Positions 53,270 through 62,022 of a stretch of 64,000 bases of DNA are shown here, in pieces. The notes below the pieces were generated by a model, which was not told the origin of the DNA, ran no database searches, and saw only the letters and a list, made by a program, of their open reading frames with translations. The translations under genes were made by a program, and so were the position numbers. Each line of letters starts with the position of its first letter. Positions within the stretch are counted from its first letter, which is position 1. The stretch comes from Olivibacter sp036959255 (GTDB lineage Bacteria > Bacteroidota > Bacteroidia > Sphingobacteriales > Sphingobacteriaceae): contig NZ_JAWMTI010000002.1 in NCBI RefSeq assembly GCF_036959255.1, forward strand, positions 806,001-870,000, written 5' to 3'.

Positions 53270-53472
53270 AATTTGTTTTTAAAATAATTGGAAAAGTGAT
53301 TATCAGCGATTTACGCTAAGTAAATATATTAATTTATTTTAAAGAAAGGTAATTTTTTTAATTCTTGTTACAGTCAACTGAGATATGTGCAATTATGTAT
53401 TCCTCAAAAACAGCAATTTTCGGGTTTCCTATATAATAAGCATCAATTTATTTTGAAGAAAATAATTTATAC

Positions 53473-53748
53473 ATGTATCAACATACTGAACTTGGAGGAA
53501 GCCCTGAAGAAATAAAGGCCAAGCTGCATTGGCTGATTCGCAAGGGGCGTGTAAGCTTAGCTGGATATAGGCCCAAAAAAATATATGGCTTATTATCCTG
53601 CATTTCAGGCAAAAGAATGAAAATTGTTCATCGTGTGTTCTTTTATGATGAGCAGGAGGCAATTCATCACGGATATCGTCCTTGTGGTCATTGTTTAAAA
53701 AATCAGTATCAGAAATGGAAATCAACAAAACAAAAATCGTTCACCTAG
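53473..53748 (+). CDS. Ada-type metal-binding domain protein without acceptor Cys
   Basis: A 91-residue protein matching the N-terminal zinc domain of Ada. The region KKIYGLLSCISGKRMK, RVFFYDEQEAIHHGYRPCGHCLK aligns with Ada, giving Cys43, Cys71 and Cys74 as counterparts of E. coli Ada Cys42, Cys69 and Cys72. The position of the methyl-accepting Cys38 is Gly39, so the known methyl-phosphotriester transfer cannot occur. No AraC or methyltransferase domain is attached. It is upstream of the 2OG oxygenase gene, 11 bp away, and near an AlkA gene, which suggests a link to alkylation repair or DNA binding. Small stand-alone forms like this occur in other Bacteroidota. Confidence 0.82.
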   Translation: MYQHTELGGSPEEIKAKLHWLIRKGRVSLAGYRPKKIYGLLSCISGKRMKIVHRVFFYDEQEAIHHGYRPCGHCLKNQYQKWKSTKQKSFT

Positions 53749-53759
53749 CATCAACTCAT

Positions 53760-54473
53760 ATGGAACATTATTTTTCATCAATAGAAGAACAAGATTGGAC
53801 TCGCCTTTCGTCAATATTGCATAAAAAAGGTTTTGCTATTATAAAAAATGTCATTCCAAAGGACATATGTAAATTGTTAATCGAAAGCTACAACAATGAT
53901 ACGCTTTATAGAAAGACTGTTATAATGGAAAAATATCGTTTTGGCTTAGGCGAATATAAATATTACAACTACCCACTACCGCCACTCATCTCGTCCTTGC
54001 GGGAAATGATTTATCCAAAAATTGTATCGGTGGCCAATCAATGGATGAACGAGCTGAACTTAGACACCCGATTTCCGCTTGTTTTTAACGAAATGCAAAG
54101 GCGTTGCCAAGAACAAGGACAGATGAAACCAACCGTACTAATATTAAAATACCAGAAGGGTGGCTTTAATACATTGCATCAGGACTTATACGGACCGGTT
54201 TACTTTCCTTTGCAGCTGGTTGTTGTACTTAATCAGATTGAAAAAGACTATACCGGGGGCGAATTTGTTATCACTGAGCAAATACCCCGTGCGCAATCAA
54301 AAGCCCATGTACTGCAACCGGACCAGGGCGACTTATTGATATTTACGACAAGTTTTCGATCGACAAAGGGAACCAAAGGTTTTTATAAAATAAACATGAA
54401 ACATGGGGTAAGTCCGCTACATGGAGGTCAACGGTATGCCCTTGGCATCATTTTTCACGATGCACTGAGTTAA
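53760..54473 (+). CDS. 2OG-Fe(II) oxygenase near alkylation-repair genes
   Basis: A 237-residue non-heme iron dioxygenase from the ATG at 53760, 11 bp after the Ada-like stop; an earlier in-frame ATG at 53715 would overlap that gene. The facial triad is His140 and Asp142 in LHQDLYG and His215 in MKHGVSP, with Arg225 after it as the 2-oxoglutarate anchor. It is not an AlkB sequence: the AlkB RxxxxxR end is lacking, and the pattern is closer to prolyl-hydroxylase-like enzymes. The place between Ada-like and AlkA genes suggests a DNA-repair or nucleic-acid role. Its last 26 bp overlap the convergent AlkA gene. Confidence 0.85.
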   Translation: MEHYFSSIEEQDWTRLSSILHKKGFAIIKNVIPKDICKLLIESYNNDTLYRKTVIMEKYRFGLGEYKYYNYPLPPLISSLREMIYPKIVSVANQWMNELNLDTRFPLVFNEMQRRCQEQGQMKPTVLILKYQKGGFNTLHQDLYGPVYFPLQLVVVLNQIEKDYTGGEFVITEQIPRAQSKAHVLQPDQGDLLIFTTSFRSTKGTKGFYKINMKHGVSPLHGGQRYALGIIFHDALS

Positions 54474-55377
54474 TCTTCACATTTTTAGACAGGCTATGCC
54501 ATAGATAGAAAACAAGGTAAGATTCCCAACCCTCAAATTGCCTGAAGAAATGTTTAGTGCCTACCAAGTCTGTTTTGTTTGCAATTATTTGGTGCTGAAT
54601 AAGAGCATTCGATAATCCGGCGTCACCATACGGTACACTGTTATTTATTCTTATGCATTTCATCAAGACGTAATTTGCGGTCCAAAGACCAATCCCCTTA
54701 ATCGACATTAACAATCGTTGCTGCAACTCAAAGCTTGCTTGTTCAATTAGCACTTTCTTATTGATTCGGCCCTCTAAAAAAGCTTTAGCTACTTCAAGAA
54801 TATAATTTGCTTTGCTTTTAGAGAGCTGTATCCGAAGTAAATCCTGCGGATCTACCGTTTTAAAATCTTGAGGAGAAGGGAAAATGTAAAAAGTTTGGTT
54901 TTGGCAATTAACCTGTTTACCAAATTCTTCCACTAAACGTCGTTTAATTTTGTAAGCAAATGTAAGATTGATCTGTTGCCCAATAATACACCAAACAATC
55001 GCTTCAAAAAGATCAGGAATACCAATTAAGCGTAGGCCATAAAACGTGTCGGACATATAATTCAATCTTTCATCAAACGATATAGCACGGTAATAATCCT
55101 CCAAATCATTTTCAAGGTCAAACCATTCCGTCAAATACCGTTTGATATAATCAATGGTTTGTTCTTTTAGTTTTCCGCTGATTATCGTTACTTTTAATCC
55201 TTCAATATCACCAAAGACATCGAAGATAATCTCTTCATTTTCTACAATCAAGGCTTTTCGAAAATGATCTCGGTAAACACGAATCAAGCAATCATCGTAT
55301 CCTCTATCAAGAAACCATAGGCATTCTTTAAAATTAAAGGGACCATTAACCGGTATTATTAATTGCTGATTTTGCAT
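54448..55377 (-). CDS. alkA: DNA-3-methyladenine glycosylase II (AlkA-like)
   Basis: A 309-residue base-excision glycosylase from the ATG at 55377, preferred over 55407 since MQNQQLIIPVNGPFNF begins the AlkA_N-type domain. The HhH-GPD fold covers about residues 120-300, with IIGQQINLTFAYKIKRRLVEEFG, the hairpin LLSIKGIGLWTANYVLMK and the catalytic Asp252 in VPYGDAGL. It removes alkylated purines from DNA. The gene is convergent with the 2OG oxygenase gene and overlaps it by 26 bp, so a repair cluster with the Ada-like protein is likely. Confidence 0.9.
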   Translation of the reverse strand: MQNQQLIIPVNGPFNFKECLWFLDRGYDDCLIRVYRDHFRKALIVENEEIIFDVFGDIEGLKVTIISGKLKEQTIDYIKRYLTEWFDLENDLEDYYRAISFDERLNYMSDTFYGLRLIGIPDLFEAIVWCIIGQQINLTFAYKIKRRLVEEFGKQVNCQNQTFYIFPSPQDFKTVDPQDLLRIQLSKSKANYILEVAKAFLEGRINKKVLIEQASFELQQRLLMSIKGIGLWTANYVLMKCIRINNSVPYGDAGLSNALIQHQIIANKTDLVGTKHFFRQFEGWESYLVFYLWHSLSKNVKINSVHREK

Positions 55378-55441
55378 GGCCCAAGTTAAAGAAAGGATTG
55401 TCAACATGCAATCCGTTTCTTGCGGTCGTTTCGAAATGAAA

Positions 55442-56980
55442 TCACTTATGCCCCATACGTTCCTTTTCCAAAAGTTCTGCCATTTCTTTTACTACTTCAG
55501 GATACCTTGCCGCAACATTTTTCTTTTCACCAATATCGTTAGACAGGTCATATAATTGGACAGTTGCTGCATTCCCCAGTTCGGTATCCGTTAATTTAGC
55601 ATATACTGGTGCATTGCTAGGCTCAATATATTTCCAGTTGTCCTTGATGATTCCCAGGCTCCCGGCATGTTCAACCAAATGAGATCGACCATGATTTTTT
55701 GTACCGAGAAAAACATCCCATAGTGACTGACTATCAACGGCTTCTCCCGATGGTATTTTCTGATTCAACATATCAGCGACAGACGCCAATAGATCCATCT
55801 GGCAGATAAGCGCGTTCGAGACTTTCTTCTTGGCTACTCCTGCACCACTTACAATGAAAGGCACTCGCGTCCCCCCTTCGAAAATACTGTACTTTCCTCC
55901 TCTTAATGATCCCGCGGGCATATGACCATTACGGAGCGTTACAGCACCATCGTCATATCCATCATCAAGTACCGGCCCATTGTCGCTGGAGAAAATAATG
56001 ATCGTATTATCCGCTAAACCAAGCGTTTCAATTTGTTCTACAAGCTGTCCCACTGTCCAATCAAGTTGAAGGATAGCATCCCCACGATAACCGAGATTGC
56101 TTTTACCTTTAAATCGAGTGGCAGGCATTCGAGGGACGTGAGGCTCTGTCAGCGAGAAATAAAGAAAAAAGGGTTCCTTCTGATTTTTTTCAATAAACTC
56201 TTTGGCAACCGTTAAAAATGTAGTGGAAATCTCTTCATCCACCCACCTTGAACGATGGCCCCCACTCATATATCCAATACGCCCAATACCGTTCACAATT
56301 GTCTGATTATGTCCATGTCCTGAGGATGATGGCATTTTCAATAATTCGGGATGTTCCTTACCAGTAGGGTCATTACCTACCTTGTGTTCATAATCTACTT
56401 CGATCGGGTCGTCGTCTTCAAGCCCGAGCACACGCTGGTTCTCCATAAACACGGTCGGCACACGATCGGCAGTCGCCGGAAAAATGAAAGAATAATCGAA
56501 ACCAACTTCATTCGGACCTGGCTTAATCTCTCCATTCCAGTTCTTCTTCACTTGCATACCTAGTCCCAAATGCCATTTACCAACTATTGCCGTTTGGTAA
56601 CCAGCTCTTTTAAAAATTTGGGGCAATGTGACTCGGTCGATAGGTATAATAAGTTTAGCGTCACCGGGAAGTATCCCCGTTCCCTGTTGCCTCCAAGGGT
56701 AAATACCCGTTATCAGTCCGTATCTGGATGGTGTACAGGTGGCAGATGTACTGTGTGCATTCGTAAAGCGTGTCCCCTCGATGGCGAGACGATCTAAATT
56801 GGGAGTTTGTATCTGAGTTGCACCATAAGCACTTACATCACCATAACCTAAGTCATCGGCGTAGATATAAATAATATTAGGTCTTGAAGATTTCTGTTGC
56901 GCATTTCCGATAAAGGGAATGATAAACTGGATGATTAAGCTTGCTATAGCAAATATTTGTTTCGATATTGTTGATTTCAT
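55442..56980 (-). CDS. Exported arylsulfatase (type I, formylglycine)
   Basis: A 512-residue S1-type sulfatase from the ATG at 56980, where a signal peptide (about residues 1-28) begins; the frame extends 18 codons further to 57034. The metal-binding start ADDLGYGD (Asp42, Asp43) and the formylglycine motif CTPSR with Cys82 are intact, and the later motifs GKWHLG, SDNGP and GSLRGGK match. It hydrolyses sulfate esters of glycans or small molecules in the periplasm and needs an anaerobic or FGE-type maturase that is not in view. The upstream region holds a promoter and a palindrome like that near the LacI gene. Confidence 0.93.
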   Translation of the reverse strand: MKSTISKQIFAIASLIIQFIIPFIGNAQQKSSRPNIIYIYADDLGYGDVSAYGATQIQTPNLDRLAIEGTRFTNAHSTSATCTPSRYGLITGIYPWRQQGTGILPGDAKLIIPIDRVTLPQIFKRAGYQTAIVGKWHLGLGMQVKKNWNGEIKPGPNEVGFDYSFIFPATADRVPTVFMENQRVLGLEDDDPIEVDYEHKVGNDPTGKEHPELLKMPSSSGHGHNQTIVNGIGRIGYMSGGHRSRWVDEEISTTFLTVAKEFIEKNQKEPFFLYFSLTEPHVPRMPATRFKGKSNLGYRGDAILQLDWTVGQLVEQIETLGLADNTIIIFSSDNGPVLDDGYDDGAVTLRNGHMPAGSLRGGKYSIFEGGTRVPFIVSGAGVAKKKVSNALICQMDLLASVADMLNQKIPSGEAVDSQSLWDVFLGTKNHGRSHLVEHAGSLGIIKDNWKYIEPSNAPVYAKLTDTELGNAATVQLYDLSNDIGEKKNVAARYPEVVKEMAELLEKERMGHK

Positions 56981-57031
56981 AACTGGTTTTACATTTTCTG
57001 TTCTCGATTTGGCTCGTTTTGCCCTATTGAA

Positions 57032-57088
57032 CAATTTTAAGGCTTAATAACTTTAAAACCAAAAAGGATGTAAACGCAACCGTTTGCG
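57032..57088 (-). promoter_or_regulatory. Sulfatase promoter with LacI-type half-palindrome
   Basis: On the minus strand, TTTTTG (57060-57065), a 20-bp spacer and TAAAATTG (57032-57039) approximate the TTTG/TAnnTTTG pattern. CGCAACCGTTTGCG at 57075-57088 is upstream of it and is a GalR/LacI-type palindrome with a CG centre. A related site lies before the LacI gene at 63710-63723. Confidence 0.45.
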
Positions 57089-57156
57089 AGCTAGAAAAAT
57101 TTAACGACAGCGTCACGAACAAGATTGCTATTCAATTGTTACCAGTGAAAGAAAAA

Positions 57157-57191
57157 TAGTTCAATCTTAGAATAAATGAATGATTGAACTA
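57157..57191 (+). promoter_or_regulatory. Dyad before the VOC gene
   Basis: TAGTTCAATC (57157-57166) and GATTGAACTA (57182-57191), a perfect 10-bp inverted repeat with 15-bp spacer, 19 bp before the ATG at 57210. Candidate operator. Confidence 0.45.
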
Positions 57192-57209
57192 CTAATTTGA
57201 GGAATCATT

Positions 57210-57602
57210 ATGTTACAAAACAATCAAGTTTTCGGCAGCTATTCCACAGACGATTTGGGAAAAGCCGAAGCGTTTTACAAAGATACCCTAGGATTGGGCG
57301 TAGTACGTGCTGAAATGGGCGTACTTGAGCTTCACCTGAAGAACGACCATACCGTCATTATTTATCCAAAAGAGAATCATAGCCCCGCCACTTTTACGGT
57401 GCTCAACTTTGTTGTAGAAGATATAGTTGCCATGGTCAATCAATTGACAACCAAAGGCATCCAATTCATTTCCTATACAGGAGAAATTCAAACCGATAAA
57501 AACGGAATTGCCAATGCGGATGGTTCTAGACCAGGCCCGAAGATTGCTTGGTTTACCGACCCTGCCGGTAATATTTTATCGATACTTGAAGAAAGTACTT
57601 AA
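57210..57602 (+). CDS. VOC-family (glyoxalase-like) protein
   Basis: A 130-residue metal-binding-fold protein of the vicinal oxygen chelate superfamily. Two beta-alpha-beta-beta-beta modules are visible, ending with the conserved PGPKIAWFTDPAGNILSILEE. Candidate metal ligands are few: the usual His near the N-terminus is not clear, and Glu126/Glu127 near the end are present, so it may be an antibiotic-binding or non-catalytic type. It is convergent with the glucokinase gene, 12 bp away. The dyad upstream may be its operator. Function cannot be named. Confidence 0.85.
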   Translation: MLQNNQVFGSYSTDDLGKAEAFYKDTLGLGVVRAEMGVLELHLKNDHTVIIYPKENHSPATFTVLNFVVEDIVAMVNQLTTKGIQFISYTGEIQTDKNGIANADGSRPGPKIAWFTDPAGNILSILEEST

Positions 57603-57614
57603 TTGCACTTGAGC

Positions 57615-58649
57615 TCATACATCCTTACCAAAAGCACCATAATATGCCGCGCCAATCAACGCAGCTCTGCTTTTTAAAAGCAGATGGATTGGCACATGCT
57701 GTAGGAGGACTTCCATACGATCACTTTGGATAAATTGTTGGCGAAAAAGTTCGTCCCGTAAAAGCGGGTATATTTTCGGAGGAATTCCGCCACCAAGATA
57801 TAGGCCACCAGTAGCTTTCAATTTAAGCACCAAACTCGTTGCTTCCCGGGCCATATAGCTCACGAATAACTGCATCGCCTTAATACATGCATCATTCAGC
57901 TCACGCATGGCAGTATGACTTATTACCGCAGCAGGGTCTTCCGTATTTAATTTTTCGGTTAGCCAAGCCGGTTCCTTATATCCTTTAATCTCTCGTAAAA
58001 AGGAATAAATCCGGTGTATTCCCGCCCCTGAGATCAAATATTCCCAACTGATTAACGGGCTTTCTTTACGCAAATAGTGAAAAAGCTCTACATCGAGCTC
58101 CGTACGTGGAGAGAATTCGCTATGACCTCCCTCCGTAGCAAATGGTCTATAGTATTTTCCATCCCAAAAAAGACCTGCTTCTCCCAATCCTGTCCCCGGT
58201 GCCAGCACAGCAATATTGCCTGCTTTTTGTTCGCCTGAATATAAGGTTGCAAGGTCCTCCTTTGTAACACCGGCTAGGCCATAAGCAGTTGCCTCGAGAT
58301 CATTCAATAAGCATACTTTATTCCAATCTCGATTCTGTTGCAACAATTTAGCATCGATACTCCACGATAAATTGGTCAATTTTACGGAATTGTTCACCAC
58401 CGGCCCAGCTACACCTATAGATAATATATCAGGAGGTGTATCAAGACAGTTTTTTAGGTATTCGTCTAAAATGTCGTCGAAAGAATGGTAACGTTGGGAA
58501 GGAAAGGTTTTCTCGTTAAGCAATGTAATCCGTGTTTCTTCTACTTTGAATAAACCTAGACTTGTTTTTGTTCCCCCAATATCTGCAGCAAGCAGAGAAA
58601 AGTTTCTTCCATTTTTTTTATTGGGCAAATAGAGTGATAGATTGGTCAT
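57615..58649 (-). CDS. glk: Glucokinase
   Basis: A 344-residue hexokinase-type enzyme (Glk family) that phosphorylates glucose with ATP. The phosphate-1 motif is ADIGGTKTSLGLF (residues 22-34), LLNDLEATAYG holds the catalytic Asp, LAPGTGLGEA is the phosphate-2/adenosine region, and TEGGHSEFSPR and GLYLGGGIPPKI follow. About 20 residues precede the usual start. The gene is convergent with the VOC gene and read away from the small lipoprotein-like gene. It would feed released glucose into glycolysis together with gap. ROK family is excluded since the Cys-rich zinc motif is missing. Confidence 0.93.
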   Translation of the reverse strand: MTNLSLYLPNKKNGRNFSLLAADIGGTKTSLGLFKVEETRITLLNEKTFPSQRYHSFDDILDEYLKNCLDTPPDILSIGVAGPVVNNSVKLTNLSWSIDAKLLQQNRDWNKVCLLNDLEATAYGLAGVTKEDLATLYSGEQKAGNIAVLAPGTGLGEAGLFWDGKYYRPFATEGGHSEFSPRTELDVELFHYLRKESPLISWEYLISGAGIHRIYSFLREIKGYKEPAWLTEKLNTEDPAAVISHTAMRELNDACIKAMQLFVSYMAREATSLVLKLKATGGLYLGGGIPPKIYPLLRDELFRQQFIQSDRMEVLLQHVPIHLLLKSRAALIGAAYYGAFGKDV

Positions 58650-58795
58650 ATTCTGTTTTTTTAATAAACATCGAAGTCTTCATTTTGATTGTTTCGTTTC
58701 ACATTTTCTGAACAATAGCGGGTTTGTGCATATATGAAACAAAATTGAGACAGTGTAATAATCAGTTATTCTTTAATTAATTGTATTTTTACAAC

Positions 58796-59182
58796 ATGGG
58801 AGTGAATAGCTGTTTGAAAAAAATTCCGCCTATTCTTTTAGGGTTCATGTTGTCGATCATCGTATTCACTTCATGCCCTATGAAACAATGGATACTAAAT
58901 CAAGTAAGCACAAAGGAACTTCCATCAAACAATCCAACTAAGCAAGCCTTAACTAGAGAAGGAAACTTCAAACTTAAGAAATATTTTTGCCAGCTTTATT
59001 CCAAAACTGATACGAGTTTTTTTAAATATAAACATACCGGTCAAACAATCTTCCTGATTTCAGCTTTTTTTTGCTGTTGCTTTCCGCTACTTTCCATTAA
59101 TTTAAAATATATTTCATTTAATAAAAAGCAATGCTATCGCACTCCCCCTATCTACTTAAAATATCGGCAATTGCTAATCTGA
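58796..59182 (+). CDS. Small lipoprotein-like membrane protein
   Basis: A 128-residue hypothetical protein from the ATG at 58796; a TTG at 58781 is also in frame. The N-terminus (residues 1-24) resembles a lipoprotein signal with TSC as lipobox-like end, followed by PMKQWILNQVSTKELP, and a second hydrophobic segment near residues 86-105. I recall similar short proteins beginning with a signal and CPxK in other Bacteroidota, without a known role. It is on the same strand as the TlpA thioredoxin, 120 bp further on, so both may serve envelope redox, but this is context only. Confidence 0.5.
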   Translation: MGVNSCLKKIPPILLGFMLSIIVFTSCPMKQWILNQVSTKELPSNNPTKQALTREGNFKLKKYFCQLYSKTDTSFFKYKHTGQTIFLISAFFCCCFPLLSINLKYISFNKKQCYRTPPIYLKYRQLLI

Positions 59183-59301
59183 AAAACGCTTGTTGACAGG
59201 AAAACTTTTGTAAACAATTCTTCCTATTATTTCGTACTCACATAAAGCAATACCTTAAATTCATCTATTGTTGAATATTGGTATTCCTAATTTTTTTAAA
59301 T

Positions 59302-59913
59302 ATGCCAAATCGACAAATCGTAAAAAAGAATGGATGGCAAAGGATTATCAATATTCTCTTTGTCATTGCCTTACTATTTATTGCAACCCTGCTGGTTATG
59401 CCTTCTTTTAAATCAACGGTACTTCAAGGACTCATGAAAATAGGCTTATTTAAGCCAAAAAATGAGTCCGTTATGAAGGCTGATAGACCTACCCATGCCC
59501 CTTTAAGCCATATTTCATTTAGGGATCAAGATAATCGAATTGTCAATTTAGGGGATCTAAAAGGAAAAGTTATATTCATCAACTTTTGGGCCACCTGGTG
59601 TCCACCTTGTATCGCCGAAATGCCGTCTTTGCAAAATCTTTATAACATGAAAAAACAGGATGAAGAGCTGGTGTTTCTTTTCGTTGAAACAGACGGAAAT
59701 TTAAAAAAGGCGATTAAGTTCATGAATAAAAATCAGTATGATCTTCCCACCTACACACCTAATAGTCCGATTCCTGCAGATCTTCTAGGTTCTACTATTC
59801 CAACCACCGTGATCCTAAATAAAAGTGGCGAAATCGCATTCAAGCATGAAGGGATGGCAGACTATAGTCATCCAGATGCTACAAGACTCTTGGATAAACT
59901 AAAAGCACAATAA
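59302..59913 (+). CDS. TlpA-like membrane-anchored thioredoxin
   Basis: A 203-residue redox protein anchored by one N-terminal segment (about 15-35) with the thioredoxin domain in the periplasm (from about 62). The active site is WCPPC with Cys100 and Cys103, in FWATWCPPCIAEMPSL, and cis-Pro appears in TIPTTVILNKSGEI. The WCPPC and the insertion typical of TlpA/ResA suggest thiol reduction of extracytoplasmic targets, for example in cytochrome c or oxidative stress handling. The start at 59302 is chosen over the TTG at 59278. No partner DsbD-type gene is nearby. Confidence 0.9.
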   Translation: MPNRQIVKKNGWQRIINILFVIALLFIATLLVMPSFKSTVLQGLMKIGLFKPKNESVMKADRPTHAPLSHISFRDQDNRIVNLGDLKGKVIFINFWATWCPPCIAEMPSLQNLYNMKKQDEELVFLFVETDGNLKKAIKFMNKNQYDLPTYTPNSPIPADLLGSTIPTTVILNKSGEIAFKHEGMADYSHPDATRLLDKLKAQ

Positions 59914-60091
59914 ATTTATTGCCCTGGTTGATTTCAGGAAGAATTCGCCAGGGCCGGCTTTTAACATGTATTTCCAAGCCTTCAAAGTAAAACCTTCGTA
60001 ATAAGGTCACCGTAAGACGCCAAGTTTTGAAACGCGTATACTCAGTCAATTTTCCTATCTTTGATTCCGCATCAAAACAGGCGTTCTTGTT

Positions 60092-62008
60092 ATGAAATAT
60101 TTTTTCTTATACCTCTGTACCCTTTTGCTGTTTTTCATGCCGTCATTTGGCCAGCAAACACAAAAACCCCCATTATATGGCAAAAATTGGATGGCAATAA
60201 CGGGTAAGCCATTAGCTGCTACTGCGGGCGCCATGATTTTTCAGCAAGGTGGAAATGCAATTGATGCAGCCTGTGCGATGCTAGCTGCAACGTGCACTAT
60301 GTGGGATGTTTTAAGTTGGGGGGGAGAAACCCAGGCGTTAATTTATAACCCGAGAAGTAAGAAAGTAATTGCAATCAATGCCTTAGGTGTTGCTCCTACC
60401 GGAGCAACTGTCGATTTTTTTAAAGCAAAAGGATACGACTTTCCTCCTGAATACGGACCATTAGCAGCGGTAACACCAGGTACTCCAGGTGGACTTTGTT
60501 ACATCCTGGCCCGTTATGGCACTTTAAGCTTGAAAGAAGTGCTGGCTCCTTCCATTGAGATGGCCACGGGGTATCCGATCGATGCTCAAACGGCTAATAG
60601 TATTGAACGCAACAAAGAAAAGATAAAAGAATGGCCTTACAGCAAAGCAGTATTTCTGCCACATCTCGGCAATGAACGTGAAGCTCCAATCGCCGGAGAA
60701 ATCTTCCGACAGCCGCAATTATTAGTGACACTCAATAAACTCGTAGAGGCTGAACAACAAGCTTTGAAAGAAGGAAAAAGCAGAGCAGATGCAATTATGG
60801 CTGCTTATGATCGTTTTTACAAAGGCGATATCGCCGATGAGTTCGTACGCGGATCAAGTGAACAAGGAGGCTTAATTACCAAGGCAGACTTAGCGAATTG
60901 GAAACCGCTTGAAGAAGAACCGTTGCATGTGAATTATCGTAATGTTGAAGTATACAAACTTCAAGAATGGACACAAGGACCCGCTTTATTGCAGAGTTTA
61001 AATATACTTGAAAACTTTGATCTCAAAAGCATGGGGTATAACTCTGCTCAGTACATTCACACGCTTTATCAAACCATGAATTTGGCTTTTGCAGATAGAG
61101 ACTTTTATTATGGAGATCCCTCTTTTAAACCGCATCCTCCTATTCGCGGCTTACTCGATAAGAGTTATGCCAAAGTACGGGCGTCGATAATACCAAAAGA
61201 TAAAAATATTGCGCTTGCCCTACCGGGCGACCCCTTTCCGTTTCAAAACGAGCACAATCCCTTCGGCGATCTATTAAAGAAACGATCTCTATTATTAGAC
61301 ACCAATAAAAATGAAGGGCTTAAGGATTTTGTACCTAAACATGATGCTTCCAATCATGCTCAATTATATGACAAGGTAACTGAAGACAGTCTTTATCATG
61401 ATCGCCTTTGGCGAGGGACAACCAGTGTCGTTGCAGCAGACAAAGAAGGTTGGCTTATTGCAATTACGCCCAGTGGTGGTTGGGTGCCCGCCTGCATTGC
61501 GGGGAATACCGGAGTAGGAATGAGCCAACGCTTGCAGAGCTTTGTGCTCGACTCGACCATTAACCCGTATAATGTGATACAACCCGGTAAACGACCGCGT
61601 GTGACTTTAACGCCTTCCCTGGCATTAAAAAATGACAAACCTCTTTTGGCCTTTGCCGTACAAGGTGGCGATACGCAGGATCAAAACCTCTTGCAATTCT
61701 TCCTTAATACCGTTGAGTTCGGTATGACCGTGCAACAAGCAACTGAAGCAGCTAATATTAACAGCAATCAACTTTGGTTATCCTTAGGTGGCACCCAAAT
61801 GAAAGATCGAATTCCTAAATCCGGCAGTATTTTATTGAATAGTAATACCAATGAAGAAGTGAGAACAACGTTGAAACAAATGGGTTACAACATGACTTTT
61901 GGCGAACGTACGAGTGGTCCGATAAATGCTATCTTTGTTGACCAGGAACATGGTACCTTTTGGGGAGGAAGCAGCAATCATGGAGAGGACTATGGTATTG
62001 GTTGGTAA
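60092..62008 (+). CDS. ggt: Gamma-glutamyltransferase-family protein
   Basis: A 638-residue exported Ntn-hydrolase with a signal peptide (about 1-20). The large subunit starts with GKNWMAITGKPLAATAGAMIFQQGGNAIDAACAML. The autoprocessing/catalytic Thr is in RGTTSVVAADKEG at about 450, equivalent to TTHFSVVD of E. coli GGT but with a different second half; GGDTQDQNLLQFFLN marks the small subunit. The family cleaves gamma-glutamyl bonds of glutathione or related amides; some relatives act on other acyl substrates. It precedes ubiX by 14 bp and shares its strand. Confidence 0.9.
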   Translation: MKYFFLYLCTLLLFFMPSFGQQTQKPPLYGKNWMAITGKPLAATAGAMIFQQGGNAIDAACAMLAATCTMWDVLSWGGETQALIYNPRSKKVIAINALGVAPTGATVDFFKAKGYDFPPEYGPLAAVTPGTPGGLCYILARYGTLSLKEVLAPSIEMATGYPIDAQTANSIERNKEKIKEWPYSKAVFLPHLGNEREAPIAGEIFRQPQLLVTLNKLVEAEQQALKEGKSRADAIMAAYDRFYKGDIADEFVRGSSEQGGLITKADLANWKPLEEEPLHVNYRNVEVYKLQEWTQGPALLQSLNILENFDLKSMGYNSAQYIHTLYQTMNLAFADRDFYYGDPSFKPHPPIRGLLDKSYAKVRASIIPKDKNIALALPGDPFPFQNEHNPFGDLLKKRSLLLDTNKNEGLKDFVPKHDASNHAQLYDKVTEDSLYHDRLWRGTTSVVAADKEGWLIAITPSGGWVPACIAGNTGVGMSQRLQSFVLDSTINPYNVIQPGKRPRVTLTPSLALKNDKPLLAFAVQGGDTQDQNLLQFFLNTVEFGMTVQQATEAANINSNQLWLSLGGTQMKDRIPKSGSILLNSNTNEEVRTTLKQMGYNMTFGERTSGPINAIFVDQEHGTFWGGSSNHGEDYGIGW

Positions 62009-62022
62009 AGTTTTCAGAAAAA

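Noticed and set aside
53682..53759. Longer start of the 2OG oxygenase overlapping the Ada-like gene
   Set aside because: The ATG at 53760 starts just after the Ada-like stop and fits the expected domain start; the upstream residues are basic and unlike the family.
57615..58649. ROK-family identity of the glucokinase
   Set aside because: The Cys-rich zinc motif of ROK proteins is missing and the Glk-type motifs are present.
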